A stretch of DNA of 64,000 nt from Streptomyces sp. CNQ-509 (GTDB taxonomy: Bacteria; Actinomycetota; Actinomycetes; Streptomycetales; Streptomycetaceae). Shown here one piece after another: positions 34,001 through 41,304 of this stretch. The position numbers were made by a program, and so were the translations under genes. Below the pieces are notes generated by a model that ran no database searches, had not been told where the DNA came from, and saw only the letters and a list, made by a program, of their open reading frames with translations. The stretch lies in contig NZ_CP011492.1 of assembly GCF_001011035.1 (NCBI RefSeq), positions 3,109,501 to 3,173,500 on the forward strand. Reading direction: 5' to 3'. Each line of letters opens with the position of its first letter. Position 1 is the first letter of the stretch.

Positions 34001-35939
34001 GGCAGATGGCGAACATCGACACCGCCGGGCCCTCGCGCAGCAGCCGCACCACGCCCGGCAGCGAACGCAGACGGCGCGAGCCGTCGAAGACGATGACGAT
34101 GTCGGGGTCCTTGAAGGACGTCGGCCCGCTGGACCGCTGGTCCTTGGCGGCCTTCTGGCGTGCGTCGAGCAGTTGGGTCAGCTCGGCGATGCGGGCGGCG
34201 ACGGTCTCGGTGTCGGTGCCGATCAGCGCGTTGGTGTCGTACTCCCCGGCCGGGCGGGCGTGCGGCAGCCAGCGCATCCAGTCCCAGCCGGCCTGCCCGC
34301 CGGGCTCGGTCAGCACGTAGAACTGGACGTCGAGCGGGCTGTGCAGCACCGCGGACTGGGCGACGGCCCAGCGGCCGAGGGAGCGCGGGGTGTCGCCGGC
34401 GCCGGCGATGCCGAGGACGCCGATCTGCCGCAGCGGCACGGTGACGGGCGCGTCCTGGATCTTCCACAGCACCTGGCGGCGGTGCTCGTCCTGCTCGGGG
34501 TCCTCCAGCAGCACCTCGGAGTCCAGCTCGGCGGTGCCGAAGCGGATCAGCAGATGGTCGGCGTCGGTACGGCGCCGCTCCCAGAGCCGGGTCCGCGGGC
34601 CGGTGGCGGTGGACAGCAGCAGGGCGGGGTCGGGGCCGCCCAGCCGCCGCTCGTTGCGCTCGGCGACGAGGGCGTCGCGGGCGTCCTTCTCGATCCTGGC
34701 CTTGTGTTCCTTGTACTCGGCGACGGCCTTCACATGGGACTTGCGGCCGTGCTTCTTGTCCATGAAGTAGTTGCCGATCATGATGATCGGGCTCATGAAC
34801 GCCATCAGCAGGTAATACCAGCGGCCCATGACGAGGCACATCGTCACGCCCATGACGGCCGGCATCAGCGCCATCAGCCACGGCAGCGGCCTGGCCTGGC
34901 CCTCCTTCGGCGGCGCGGGCAGCTTGAAGCGGGTCTCGCGGTCGGGCGGGAGCAGGCGCGGCGGGCGGTTGTAGTCGAGCCCGGCGCCGTCCTCCGAGGT
35001 GGCGACGGCGGCGTCCGGCGGGGCGTAACGGACCAGCTCGAAGAGCGAGTTGCCCATGGCGACCTGGGCCCCGTACGGCCAGGCGTCCTTGCTCTGCGGC
35101 GGCTCCTGCGGCAGCGGCGGGGGCGCCGGCTCGCCGGCTCGCCGCCGGCGGCGCTCCTCCCGGCGGGCCTCGCGGCGGCGGCGCCGGCGGGCCCTGCGGG
35201 TGTCGTCGTCGTCCGACTTCTCCTTGGGCTTGGCCCGCTCGGCGAACGTCGTGCCGTCGAGGGTGGCCTTCTCCTGGTCGCCGTGGACGTGGACCTTGCA
35301 CGTGCCGTCGGCGGAGACGGTGAGGCTGAAGGCGCGCTCCGGCAACTCCGGGTCGGAGACGCGGATATGCGTCGCGTTGCCGCTGCCGACGTCGACGCGG
35401 CCCAGGCCCAGACGGTGCACCGCGCCGGCCATGGGGCCGCCGACGACGCGCAGCTCGACCAGGCCCGTGACCTCGCGGGGCGGGCAGCCCACCGGGTCGT
35501 AGAGGCTGACGACCGTGCCCTCGCGCAACGGCGACTGGGCGACGGGCAGGCGGGGGTCGACGGCGAAGCCGTCGACGAAGACGGGTGGCGGTGCGGGCGC
35601 CGCGGCGGGCTGCTGCGGCGGGGCGCCGGGCGCGCCGAAGGGAACCGCCGCCGGGGGCGATCCGGGCGGGGCGGCCGGCGGCGCGCCCGCCGTGGCCCAG
35701 CCCCCGGGCATCTGCGCGGGCGCGGCCTGGGCGTGGGCGTGCTGGGCCTGTTGCGCGTGGGAGGCCGGCACCTGGGCTGCCTGCGGCGCGCCGTGCGGCA
35801 CCGCGGCGGGCGGCGGCGAGTCGAGCTGGCCGGCCAGGACGCGGGCGACATCGCCTACGGACGATTCCGCCTCGGCGTCGAGGACGACATCGGCACGGTC
35901 GCCCCCGAGCGGATCGACGACGGTCAGGGTGAGGCGCAC
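31011..35939 (-). CDS. eccC: Type VII secretion ATPase, EssC/EccC-like with FHA domain
   Basis: 1642 residues, the motor of a type VII system. An N-terminal ubiquitin-like or FHA-type stretch starts MRLTLTVVDPLGG. A Pro/Ala linker precedes an FHA-like region (about 150-240, GRVDVGSGNATHIRVSDPELP), then two membrane helices at about 355-395. Three FtsK/SpoIIIE domains follow: Walker A is intact in the first (GTTGSGKSELLQ, about 830) but altered in the second (GGAPRSGRSQM, about 1170) and third (GGPAKSGRSTV, about 1468). FHA plus a single-chain triple ATPase resembles Firmicute EssC more than mycobacterial EccCa/Cb. GTG 35939 has an AGGAGGATC SD. No EccB, D, E or mycosin gene lies nearby. Confidence 0.92.
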   Translation of the reverse strand: MRLTLTVVDPLGGDRADVVLDAEAESSVGDVARVLAGQLDSPPPAAVPHGAPQAAQVPASHAQQAQHAHAQAAPAQMPGGWATAGAPPAAPPGSPPAAVPFGAPGAPPQQPAAAPAPPPVFVDGFAVDPRLPVAQSPLREGTVVSLYDPVGCPPREVTGLVELRVVGGPMAGAVHRLGLGRVDVGSGNATHIRVSDPELPERAFSLTVSADGTCKVHVHGDQEKATLDGTTFAERAKPKEKSDDDDTRRARRRRRREARREERRRRRAGEPAPPPLPQEPPQSKDAWPYGAQVAMGNSLFELVRYAPPDAAVATSEDGAGLDYNRPPRLLPPDRETRFKLPAPPKEGQARPLPWLMALMPAVMGVTMCLVMGRWYYLLMAFMSPIIMIGNYFMDKKHGRKSHVKAVAEYKEHKARIEKDARDALVAERNERRLGGPDPALLLSTATGPRTRLWERRRTDADHLLIRFGTAELDSEVLLEDPEQDEHRRQVLWKIQDAPVTVPLRQIGVLGIAGAGDTPRSLGRWAVAQSAVLHSPLDVQFYVLTEPGGQAGWDWMRWLPHARPAGEYDTNALIGTDTETVAARIAELTQLLDARQKAAKDQRSSGPTSFKDPDIVIVFDGSRRLRSLPGVVRLLREGPAVSMFAICLDSEDRFLPGECQAIVVAEPKPEEHDPRAAAAQGIPLQQVAGAGGPGGPGGYPPFQVGAWGNGQAQDAAQRAAAADGTGPIRLRVEQAGSERRRGVRPDFVSPAWCALVARGLSPVRDISGEAEDAAIPSSSRLLDVVELEPPTGDAIAARWQIGGQSTTAVIGESYDGPFAIDIRKDGPHGLIAGTTGSGKSELLQTIVAALAVSNTPENMTFVLIDYKGGSAFKDCVKLPHTVGMVTDLDNHLVTRALESLRAELHRREHILADAEAKDIEDFQDLLRREPGRYAPLPRLLLVIDEFAAMVRELPDFVTGLVDIAARGRSLGIHLMLATQRPSGVVSPEIRANTNLRIALRVTDGGESADVIDAPDAGFIAKSMPGRAYVRLGHASLVPFQSGRVGGRRPGAADPATAQPWAGRLGWAELGRGALKRPAGAQQEEDEITDLKVLVDAVNEANERLGIPEQHSPWLPALPDSIELDALPAPQGAGPLPPAPYGIEDLPAQQARRTVAIDFADFGHLIVGGAPRSGRSQMLRTIAASLARTHSVADLHLFGIDCGNGALNALTRLPHCGAVVSRNQTERAVRLIGRLKQELGRRQELLAADGFADIAEQRAAASDPEQKLPYTVVLLDRWEGWLPTLGEINHGDLTDEIYGLLREGASVGIHMIITGDRSVLTGRISTLTEDKFAFRLPDRSDFSMISLNARNIPEDIAPGRMFRAESGLETQIAVLSDDLSGAAQAAAVAAIGEAATARDAAVPRSLRPFRVDVLPSRLGFEEAWEMRDVQAQEASKLWALVGVGGDELMGFGPDLADGIPAFIIGGPAKSGRSTVLKAMALTFLQQGVRLVIAAPRPSPMRELADREGVLQVFTEDDIDEDEVHDLLRQASPDEPIVVLVDDAEMLTNCDAGDEFKAIARRGAERGWALVLAGDEEEVASGFSGWQVEAKKARRGVALSPQDPSAGDLIGIRLNRGSVGDQVQPGKGLLHLGDGEPFAVTTPLT

Positions 35940-36156
35940 GCTGATCCTCCTCGAACGTCCCCGGCTGTTCCCCGGCTTTCCCCCCGCGGAAATGCGTTCA
36001 GCTCGGACACTAGGGTCTACGAAACGATATCCGCCCCGGGCTTCGCGGGGACAGCGCGTCTCCGGGATTGTGGATAACTACGTGTGGATAACCGCGCCGC
36101 CGCGGCCGGGACGCGGTGCGGGAGACGGCCGTACGTGCGACAAAAGGGGGCAGGGC

Positions 36157-36801
36157 ATGAGCCGCTGGATGGAGGCGCTCACGATCGAGCGCGGAGGCTT
36201 CCGGATCCGGGTGCCGGAGTCGTGGTGGGAGTTCGACGTACGGCCCGAGTCCCGGGACGACGGCATCCGGCAGATGGTCAACGACCGGGTCCGCCGCAAT
36301 CCCGAACTGGCCGAGCAGCGCGGCGTGCTGGAGGCGTTCCTGCGCAAGGCCGCCAAGGACGCCTGGGCTTCGGGCGCGCTGTACTGCGGCTGCATGGCGG
36401 AGAGCTTCGGCGGCGACGTGCCGGTGACCGGCTCGATCACCGTCTCCCTCATCGGCGCCCGCACCGAGAGCGGCGAGCTGCTGCCGACCGACCCGGCGCT
36501 GATCGTCGGCCAGATCAAGCAGATCCGGCCGAAGAAGGAGGGCGACGCCTGGCGGAAGGTCTCGACCGTCGAGATCGAGGGGATCGGCACGGCCGCCCGC
36601 ACGCAGGGCGTCGAGGACGTCAAGATCCCCGGTGACGACCGCACGATCCGCGCCGTGCTGATGCAGACCTTCATCCCGGTGCCCGGCCAGGAGGGCAAGG
36701 TGGCGCTGGTGGCGGGGAGCAGTCAGGTGCTGGATCTGGCGGACTCGTTCTTCGACGTGTTCGACGCGATCACGTCGACGTTCCGATTCGTCGGCGAGTA
36801 G
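36157..36801 (+). CDS. Putative T7SS-associated protein, possible Mog1/PsbP-like fold
   Basis: 214 residues, divergent from eccC across 217 bp. It begins ERGGFRIRVPESWWEFDV and ends ADSFFDVFDAITSTFRFVGE, an outline typical of Mog1/PsbP/LpqN-like proteins. A related pattern occurs in the product at 29309. No signal peptide or membrane helix. ATG 36157 has AAGGGGGCAGG upstream. It may bind secretion substrates or the FHA/ATPase protein; this is inference from fold resemblance and position. Confidence 0.62.
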   Translation: MSRWMEALTIERGGFRIRVPESWWEFDVRPESRDDGIRQMVNDRVRRNPELAEQRGVLEAFLRKAAKDAWASGALYCGCMAESFGGDVPVTGSITVSLIGARTESGELLPTDPALIVGQIKQIRPKKEGDAWRKVSTVEIEGIGTAARTQGVEDVKIPGDDRTIRAVLMQTFIPVPGQEGKVALVAGSSQVLDLADSFFDVFDAITSTFRFVGE

Positions 36802-36906
36802 CGCCGGGGGGCGGCTACCGCGGCGTACGCGTCGGCCACGCGGGCGCCTTCGTACCGTACGGCCCGCAACCGGCCCCGCTCCCACGTCGGTTCGGCGCGC
36901 GTCGGT

Positions 36907-37866
36907 TCACTTCGGGGTGAGCACCTTCTCCAGGAACGGCTCTATCGCCCGGTGGAACGCGTCCGGGTCCTCCAGGTGCAGCAGATGGCCGGCCTCCAGC
37001 TCCGCGTACTCACCGCGGGGCAGGACGCGGACCATCTCCTGGGCCTCCGCCCGGCCCAGCTCGCCGTCGATGCCGCGGATCACCAGGGCCGGGCACCGCA
37101 CGAGGGCCAGCTCCTCCCAGTGCGCGTCGTGCACCCAGGTCTCGCGGGCCCGCAGCATCTGCCGGCGGGAGAACACCGGGCGCCAGCCGTCCGCGCGCTC
37201 GGCCATCACCTCGGCGAAGAACTCGCCGCGCGCGGGGCGGGGGCGCTCCAGGATGGGGTCGTCCTCTCCGAACCACTTGCGGACGTCGGCGAGCGTGGCG
37301 AACGGCGTCGGCCAGGAGCGGAACCACTCCTCCCACTCGCGCTGCGAGGCCGCGCCGAGCGCCGAGGCCCGCATGTCGCAGATCACCAGCGCGCGCACCA
37401 GGTCGGGGCGGCGGGCGGCCAACTGCCAGGCGGTGAGGGCGCCCATCGAGTGGCCCACGAGGACCACCGGCACGAGGTCCAACTGCTCGATGACGGCTTC
37501 CGCGTCCGCGATGTACGCCTCGCGGTCGAACGGGCCGTCCCCCGGTTTGTCACTGCGCCCGTGCCCCCGCTGGTCGAGCGCGATGGCGCGGGCGCGGGCG
37601 GAGAGCCAGCGGGCGGTGGTCGCCCAATGGGACCCGCGGCCCATCAGGCCGTGCAATAAGAGCACGCCGGGGCGGTCCTGCGGCGCCGGGCCCGGCGGGC
37701 CGCCGGCCAGGCCGGCGGCGGACCGGCTGCGCGCCGCGATGCCTTCGGCACCGCGCTTCGGCGGATCTCCGTACTCCCAGGCGGCGAGACGCAGCCCGCC
37801 CGCCCCCGGCACGTTGATACGACGCACCATGTGTGCCGACACCCCCAATCCGTTCGGCAAGCTCAC
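36907..37866 (-). CDS. Alpha/beta-fold hydrolase
   Basis: 319 residues. HGLMGRGSHW oxyanion region, ALDQRGHGRSDKP, nucleophile elbow VGHSMGALTAW with the catalytic Ser, Asp in VIRGIDGELG, and His in ELEAGHLLHLEDP complete a triad. An insert of about 25 residues precedes the first strand. GTG 37866 fits known longer homologues; ATG 37830 (MVRRINVPGAGGL) is an alternative. A perfect palindrome lies just upstream. Substrate unknown. Confidence 0.88.
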   Translation of the reverse strand: MSLPNGLGVSAHMVRRINVPGAGGLRLAAWEYGDPPKRGAEGIAARSRSAAGLAGGPPGPAPQDRPGVLLLHGLMGRGSHWATTARWLSARARAIALDQRGHGRSDKPGDGPFDREAYIADAEAVIEQLDLVPVVLVGHSMGALTAWQLAARRPDLVRALVICDMRASALGAASQREWEEWFRSWPTPFATLADVRKWFGEDDPILERPRPARGEFFAEVMAERADGWRPVFSRRQMLRARETWVHDAHWEELALVRCPALVIRGIDGELGRAEAQEMVRVLPRGEYAELEAGHLLHLEDPDAFHRAIEPFLEKVLTPK

Positions 37867-37870
37867 GCTA

Positions 37871-37886
37871 TCGAATATCTATTCGA
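37871..37886. promoter_or_regulatory. LexA-box-like perfect palindrome
   Basis: TCGAATATCTATTCGA, a perfect 7-2-7 inverted repeat five bases upstream of the hydrolase GTG start. It has the TCGAA-n6-TTCGA frame of the actinobacterial SOS box, but with T/A where the box has C/G at the inner position. Confidence 0.4.
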
Positions 37887-38054
37887 ACACCGCGGTACGG
37901 GCCCCAACACCCCTCGTTCGAGTGACCACGGCCGGGGATTGGCCACGGTCGTCGCGGGGAGACAGAGACCGGGAGGCGGACCCGCATCGGGGACAACGGG
38001 TCCGAGGGGAGGCGACCCTGGGAGCTCGGGGCTCCGGGTCGGTGCGGGGAGGCG

Positions 38055-38083
38055 GGGCCCCGGCGAGCCAGGCGCCGGGGCCC
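38055..38083 (-). terminator. Hairpin downstream of the DtxR gene
   Basis: GGGCCCCGGCG, a seven-base loop, CGCCGGGGCCC: an 11 bp perfect stem, about 190 bp beyond the DtxR stop and 190 bp before the hydrolase start. Confidence 0.45.
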
Positions 38084-38274
38084 TCGTCGCGCCACCCGCA
38101 GGTGCGCGGGGGCCCGGATATGTCAGCGGCATGACCCACCCCTCCCAGATGCCGTCAGCGACAGCGTGGCACGCCCGGTCCCGGTGCGCTGCCGTTCGGA
38201 CAGGAATCCCGCGGTCCGCTTAACGCCAGCCGCGACAACGGCGCAAACCCGCCACCAGCCTGGCCCGAACGGAT

Positions 38275-38961
38275 CTAGCGCTTGGCCACGAAGACGTGCG
38301 AGGCGACCTCCGCGTCCAGCTCGGCGGCCTCGCCGCCGCTGCCGACGAGCACACCGCCCGCCGAGTCCGTCACGCTCACCACCGCGCCCGGCTGCACACC
38401 GGCCCGCCGCAGCGTGTACATGAGCTGGGAGTCGGTCTGGATCGGCTCCCCGATCCGGCGGATGATCACCGTCCCGGCGTCGGGGCCCAGCGCCGACAGG
38501 CTCACCATGCCCTCGTCCAGGAACGGGTCCGCCTCGGCCTTCTCGCCCAGCTCCTCGAGGCCCGGGATGGGGTTCCCGTACGGCGACTCCGTCGGGTGCT
38601 TCAGCAGCGCCAGCACGCGGCGCTCCACGGCCTCGCTCATCACGTGCTCCCAGCGGCACGCCTCCGCGTGCACGTGCTCCCACTCCAGGCCGATCACGTC
38701 GACCAGCAGGCACTCCGCCAGGCGGTGCTTGCGCATCACCCGGGTCGCGAGCATGCGACCCTCTTCCGTCAGCTCCAGATGCCTGTCGCCGGCCACGCGC
38801 ACCAGCCCGTCCCGCTCCATGCGGGCGACGGTCTGGCTCACCGTGGGGCCGCTCTGGTCGAGCCGCTCCGCGATTCTCGCGCGCATGGGGACGACGCCCT
38901 CCTCTTCGAGTTCGAGGATGGTGCGGAGATACATCTCCGTTGTGTCGATCAGTCCGGACAT
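38275..38961 (-). CDS. DtxR/IdeR-family iron-dependent repressor
   Basis: 228 residues. N-terminal winged helix (MYLRTILELEEEGVVPMRARIAERL; SGPTVSQTVARMERDGLV). Dimerisation/metal domain with HRLAE, EWEHVHAEACRWEHVMSE carrying the C-x2-EH and His ligands of the DtxR metal sites. C-terminal SH3-like FeoA-type domain to the end (VTDSAGGVLVGSG). It resembles S. coelicolor DesR/DmdR-type regulators. ATG 38961. Controls iron or manganese uptake genes elsewhere; no iron box was seen in this window. Confidence 0.93.
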   Translation of the reverse strand: MSGLIDTTEMYLRTILELEEEGVVPMRARIAERLDQSGPTVSQTVARMERDGLVRVAGDRHLELTEEGRMLATRVMRKHRLAECLLVDVIGLEWEHVHAEACRWEHVMSEAVERRVLALLKHPTESPYGNPIPGLEELGEKAEADPFLDEGMVSLSALGPDAGTVIIRRIGEPIQTDSQLMYTLRRAGVQPGAVVSVTDSAGGVLVGSGGEAAELDAEVASHVFVAKR

Positions 38962-39130
38962 GCGTGCCCCTAGATTTCTCGTGCGGTGGCCCTGCACCAA
39001 TTCTGACGCATCACGGTGACAACCGGACCTGCCGCGTTCCTTTCGCCTGAATTTCGCCGCCGATCTACGGGAAAAAGGCGATCCGCGCCCGGTCTCCCGG
39101 GTCCTGGTCACGGACCCCACCGGGCAGGCA

Positions 39131-40663
39131 CTAACCCAGCAGCTCCGCCAGGTCCAGCGAGGCCGCGACCCGTACGGCCACGTCCTCCGCGTACGCCGCA
39201 TCCTGCCGGGTGAAGCCCTTACGGCCGCCGCCGCGCAGGAACGTCACGACGCCCAGCGTCCGGCCGCGGCTGCGCAGCACCGTACACAGCGCGTGCATCG
39301 TGCCGGGCGGCCATTTCCGCGCCACCGACCAGCCCTCCGCGACCTCCGGGTCCACGCCCCCGCAGCCCGCGCGCACCGTGCCGCCGCGCTCCACCGCCTG
39401 GAGCGCGGGGTGCCCGGCGGGGTAGCGGACGGGGAAGCCGTGCGGCCCGGCCGGCAGGCAGGGGCCAGGACCCTCGGCGGGCGTCGCCGCGGCCCGGATG
39501 AGCTGCACCGGGCCCGGCGGCGCACCCGCGTCGTGCGGGGCGGCGGGGCCCGGCGGGGAGCCGGGGTCCGCGGGGGCGGCGGCCAGGTCGACCAGCGCAT
39601 GGTCGGCGAAGCCGGCGAGCGCGAAGTCCAGATAGACGGTCGCGGCCTCCATCGGGTCCTCGCACTCGGCCGCCGCGCGCGAGGCCCGGTGCAACTGGTG
39701 GTCCCGGAAGCGCAGCACCGAGGCCGCGTCCTCGGCGAGCTTCGCCTCGGTGACGTCCTGGAAGAGCCAGCCGACGCCGAGGGGCACCGGATGCTCGGCG
39801 AGCGGCGAGGCGAGCCGTACGAACGCGCCGCGCAGGCACCGGCGCCGTATCGCCGGATCGCCGCCGGTCTCGCCGCGCACCGTCACCCACACGTCGGCGG
39901 GGACCGCGGTGCTGCCCTGCGCCAGTACGTGCTGAAGGGCGCTCTCGACCTCCTCCGCGCCCTGCTCCAGCAGCTCGCCGAAGGGGCGCCCGAGCAGCCC
40001 CGAGCGCCGGGCGCGCAGCACGCGCGCCGCCTGGCCGTTGGCCAGCGCGGGACGCAGGTCCGCGTCCACGAGGAGCACGCCCCAGGCGGCGTCCTCGCAC
40101 AGCGCCTCGCTGAAGGCGATGGACCGCTCCAGGTCCATCTGCGCGTGGACCTCGCTGAACGCGCAGTAGACCCCGACCGCGACCCCGCCCGTCTCGGCGC
40201 CGCCCGGGCGGACGGCGGAGGTCTGGGTGCGTACGAGCACCCGGCCGCCGTCCTTGCGCAGCAGCGCGAACTCCTGCACCTGCCGCCCCGGCACGTCCAT
40301 CGCGCCCATCAGGCGCGCCTCCACCTCGGCGGCGTCGTCGGCGCGGACGGCCCAGCCGGCCAGCCCGTGGCGGCCGACGGCCTCCGCGGCGGTCCAGCCG
40401 AGCAGCCGCTCGGCCTCGCGGTTCCAGTGGGTGACGACGCCCTCTGCGTCGAAGGCGCACAGGGCGGCGTCCATGCCGTCGAGGAGCGCCACCAGCAGAT
40501 CGGGAGCCGCTTCGCGGCGGTCCCGCGGCGGCGCGTCCTCAGCCGCCGCGTCCGCCGCCGCGGGCGGTGACCCGGCGGCGTCGTCTCCCGTGTCCGGAGC
40601 GTCCGCGGCCTGCTCGCCGGAGGCGTTCCTGCGGTCCCGGTTGGTACGCCGGGTCGCGCTCAT
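39131..40663 (-). CDS. PAS and GAF-like sensory protein without output domain
   Basis: 510 residues from ATG 40663. An acidic N-terminus is followed by a PAS domain (about 50-160, MDAALCAFDAEGVVTHWNRE), a second PAS (about 165-285, WGVLLVDADLRPALANGQAAR), a linker helix, and a GAF-like domain to the end (PPGTMHALCTVLRSRGRTLG). No kinase, GGDEF, or PP2C motif is present, although SpoIIE-type phosphatases often carry this N-terminal arrangement. It may work by protein interaction. Monocistronic. Confidence 0.82.
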   Translation of the reverse strand: MSATRRTNRDRRNASGEQAADAPDTGDDAAGSPPAAADAAAEDAPPRDRREAAPDLLVALLDGMDAALCAFDAEGVVTHWNREAERLLGWTAAEAVGRHGLAGWAVRADDAAEVEARLMGAMDVPGRQVQEFALLRKDGGRVLVRTQTSAVRPGGAETGGVAVGVYCAFSEVHAQMDLERSIAFSEALCEDAAWGVLLVDADLRPALANGQAARVLRARRSGLLGRPFGELLEQGAEEVESALQHVLAQGSTAVPADVWVTVRGETGGDPAIRRRCLRGAFVRLASPLAEHPVPLGVGWLFQDVTEAKLAEDAASVLRFRDHQLHRASRAAAECEDPMEAATVYLDFALAGFADHALVDLAAAPADPGSPPGPAAPHDAGAPPGPVQLIRAAATPAEGPGPCLPAGPHGFPVRYPAGHPALQAVERGGTVRAGCGGVDPEVAEGWSVARKWPPGTMHALCTVLRSRGRTLGVVTFLRGGGRKGFTRQDAAYAEDVAVRVAASLDLAELLG

Positions 40664-40915
40664 CAGGCACCCCCTGCTCGCCGCGGCGTCGTGTGCGTGG
40701 TGTGGTGCACCCGGATCATTCAACTCGAACGTGACGCAGCACACACCCCATTCCGTCGAAATCGTTGCACGCGGAGGGGGTCCACCGGGAGGGGGTGCGG
40801 GCGGGGAACCCGCTGGCAGCGCCCCGGGACCGCCGTGGACCAGCGGATTCCGGCCGTACGCGGCGGGGGGCCGGATCCGCGCGGGCGGGCGTCGTTCGGC
40901 CCGCCGGGAAATCAC

Positions 40916-40944
40916 TTGAGGGGGCGCAGGGGCGTGCCTAGTGT
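40916..40944 (+). promoter_or_regulatory. Consensus-like promoter of the tiny ORF
   Basis: -35 TTGAGG (40916-40921), 17 bp, -10 TAGTGT (40939-40944). An inverted repeat GTGTG-TGAGG-CACAC (40941-40955) overlaps the -10 and probable transcription start, a place where a repressor could bind. Confidence 0.6.
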
Positions 40945-40977
40945 GTGAGGCACACGAGAAGGGAGGTGGTTCGGCAG

Positions 40978-41016
40978 ATGATGAAGTACCGGACGCGTGA
41001 GGTGACTGCGGGCTAG
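40978..41016 (+). CDS. Tiny ORF, 12 codons, with strong SD and own promoter
   Basis: ATG ATG AAG start, product MMKYRTREVTAG, stop TAG. A near-perfect SD GGGAGGTGG (40961-40969) lies eight bases upstream. A good promoter is 34 bp upstream, and a two-part hairpin (41018-41051: GGTCCG...CGGACC with inner GCGC-TTGA-GCGC) follows immediately. No rightward gene follows for 1.2 kb, so this is unlikely to be a leader peptide for a downstream gene. It could be a microprotein or a dual-function small RNA. Not recognised as any named family. Confidence 0.45.
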   Translation: MMKYRTREVTAG

Positions 41017-41017
41017 T

Positions 41018-41051
41018 GGTCCGCCGTCGCGCTTGAGCGCAATGCCGGACC
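41018..41051 (+). terminator. Nested hairpin after the tiny ORF
   Basis: Outer stem GGTCCG/CGGACC, inner stem GCGC-TTGA-GCGC. It begins two bases after the stop codon and would end a transcript of about 100 nt. Confidence 0.4.
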
Positions 41052-41244
41052 CGGGTGCCTAGGACGCATCCAGCCGGCCCTTATCCCAAGCAGTTCACCC
41101 GACCCGCGGTCCGCCGGGACGTCCGACCGGCTCCCCTCCAGGGGAATGGGCCGCGGGTCGTCTGCTGCGCGGGGGCCGTTCTTTCCCGGCCTTCGTTCCG
41201 CGGCGGGGGCTCCGCCCCTGACCCCCGCGCGCACCGTCGCCGCC

Positions 41245-41286
41245 GTCCTCGTCCTCGTCCTCGTCCTGGTCCTGATCCTGGTCCTC
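41245..41286. repeat. Hexanucleotide repeat
   Basis: Seven tandem hexamers of GTCCTC or GTCCTG (one ATCCTG), directly beyond the pdxH stop codon. Confidence 0.7.
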
Positions 41287-41288
41287 GT

Positions 41289-41304
41289 CCCGTAGCGCTA
41301 CGGG
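41289..41304 (-). terminator. Palindrome over the pdxH stop codon
   Basis: CCCGTAGCGCTACGGG, a perfect 16 bp palindrome that includes the pdxH TAG. Possible short terminator hairpin. Confidence 0.35.

Larger units (their letters stand above)
37867..38274. other. Intergenic region between DtxR and hydrolase genes
   Basis: 408 bp without a credible gene. It holds the palindrome at 37871-37886 next to the hydrolase start and a strong hairpin at 38055-38083 that probably ends the DtxR transcript. A 6 bp inverted repeat CGGCAT/ATGCCG lies near 38130-38157. Confidence 0.5.
40664..41297. other. Intergenic region containing a small transcription unit
   Basis: 634 bp between the PAS gene start and pdxH. 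It carries a rightward promoter, tiny ORF and hairpin (40916-41051), a GC-rich element GGGGGCTCCGCCCC near 41210, a hexanucleotide repeat (41245-41286) and the pdxH terminator palindrome. The first 250 bp upstream of the PAS gene shows no clear promoter. Confidence 0.55.

Noticed and set aside
30936..36077. Very long open frame on the plus strand opposite the T7SS ATPase
   Set aside because: Composition is Arg/Ala/Gly-rich without any domain, and the opposite strand encodes a complete FtsK-type protein. It is a by-product of high GC at third positions.
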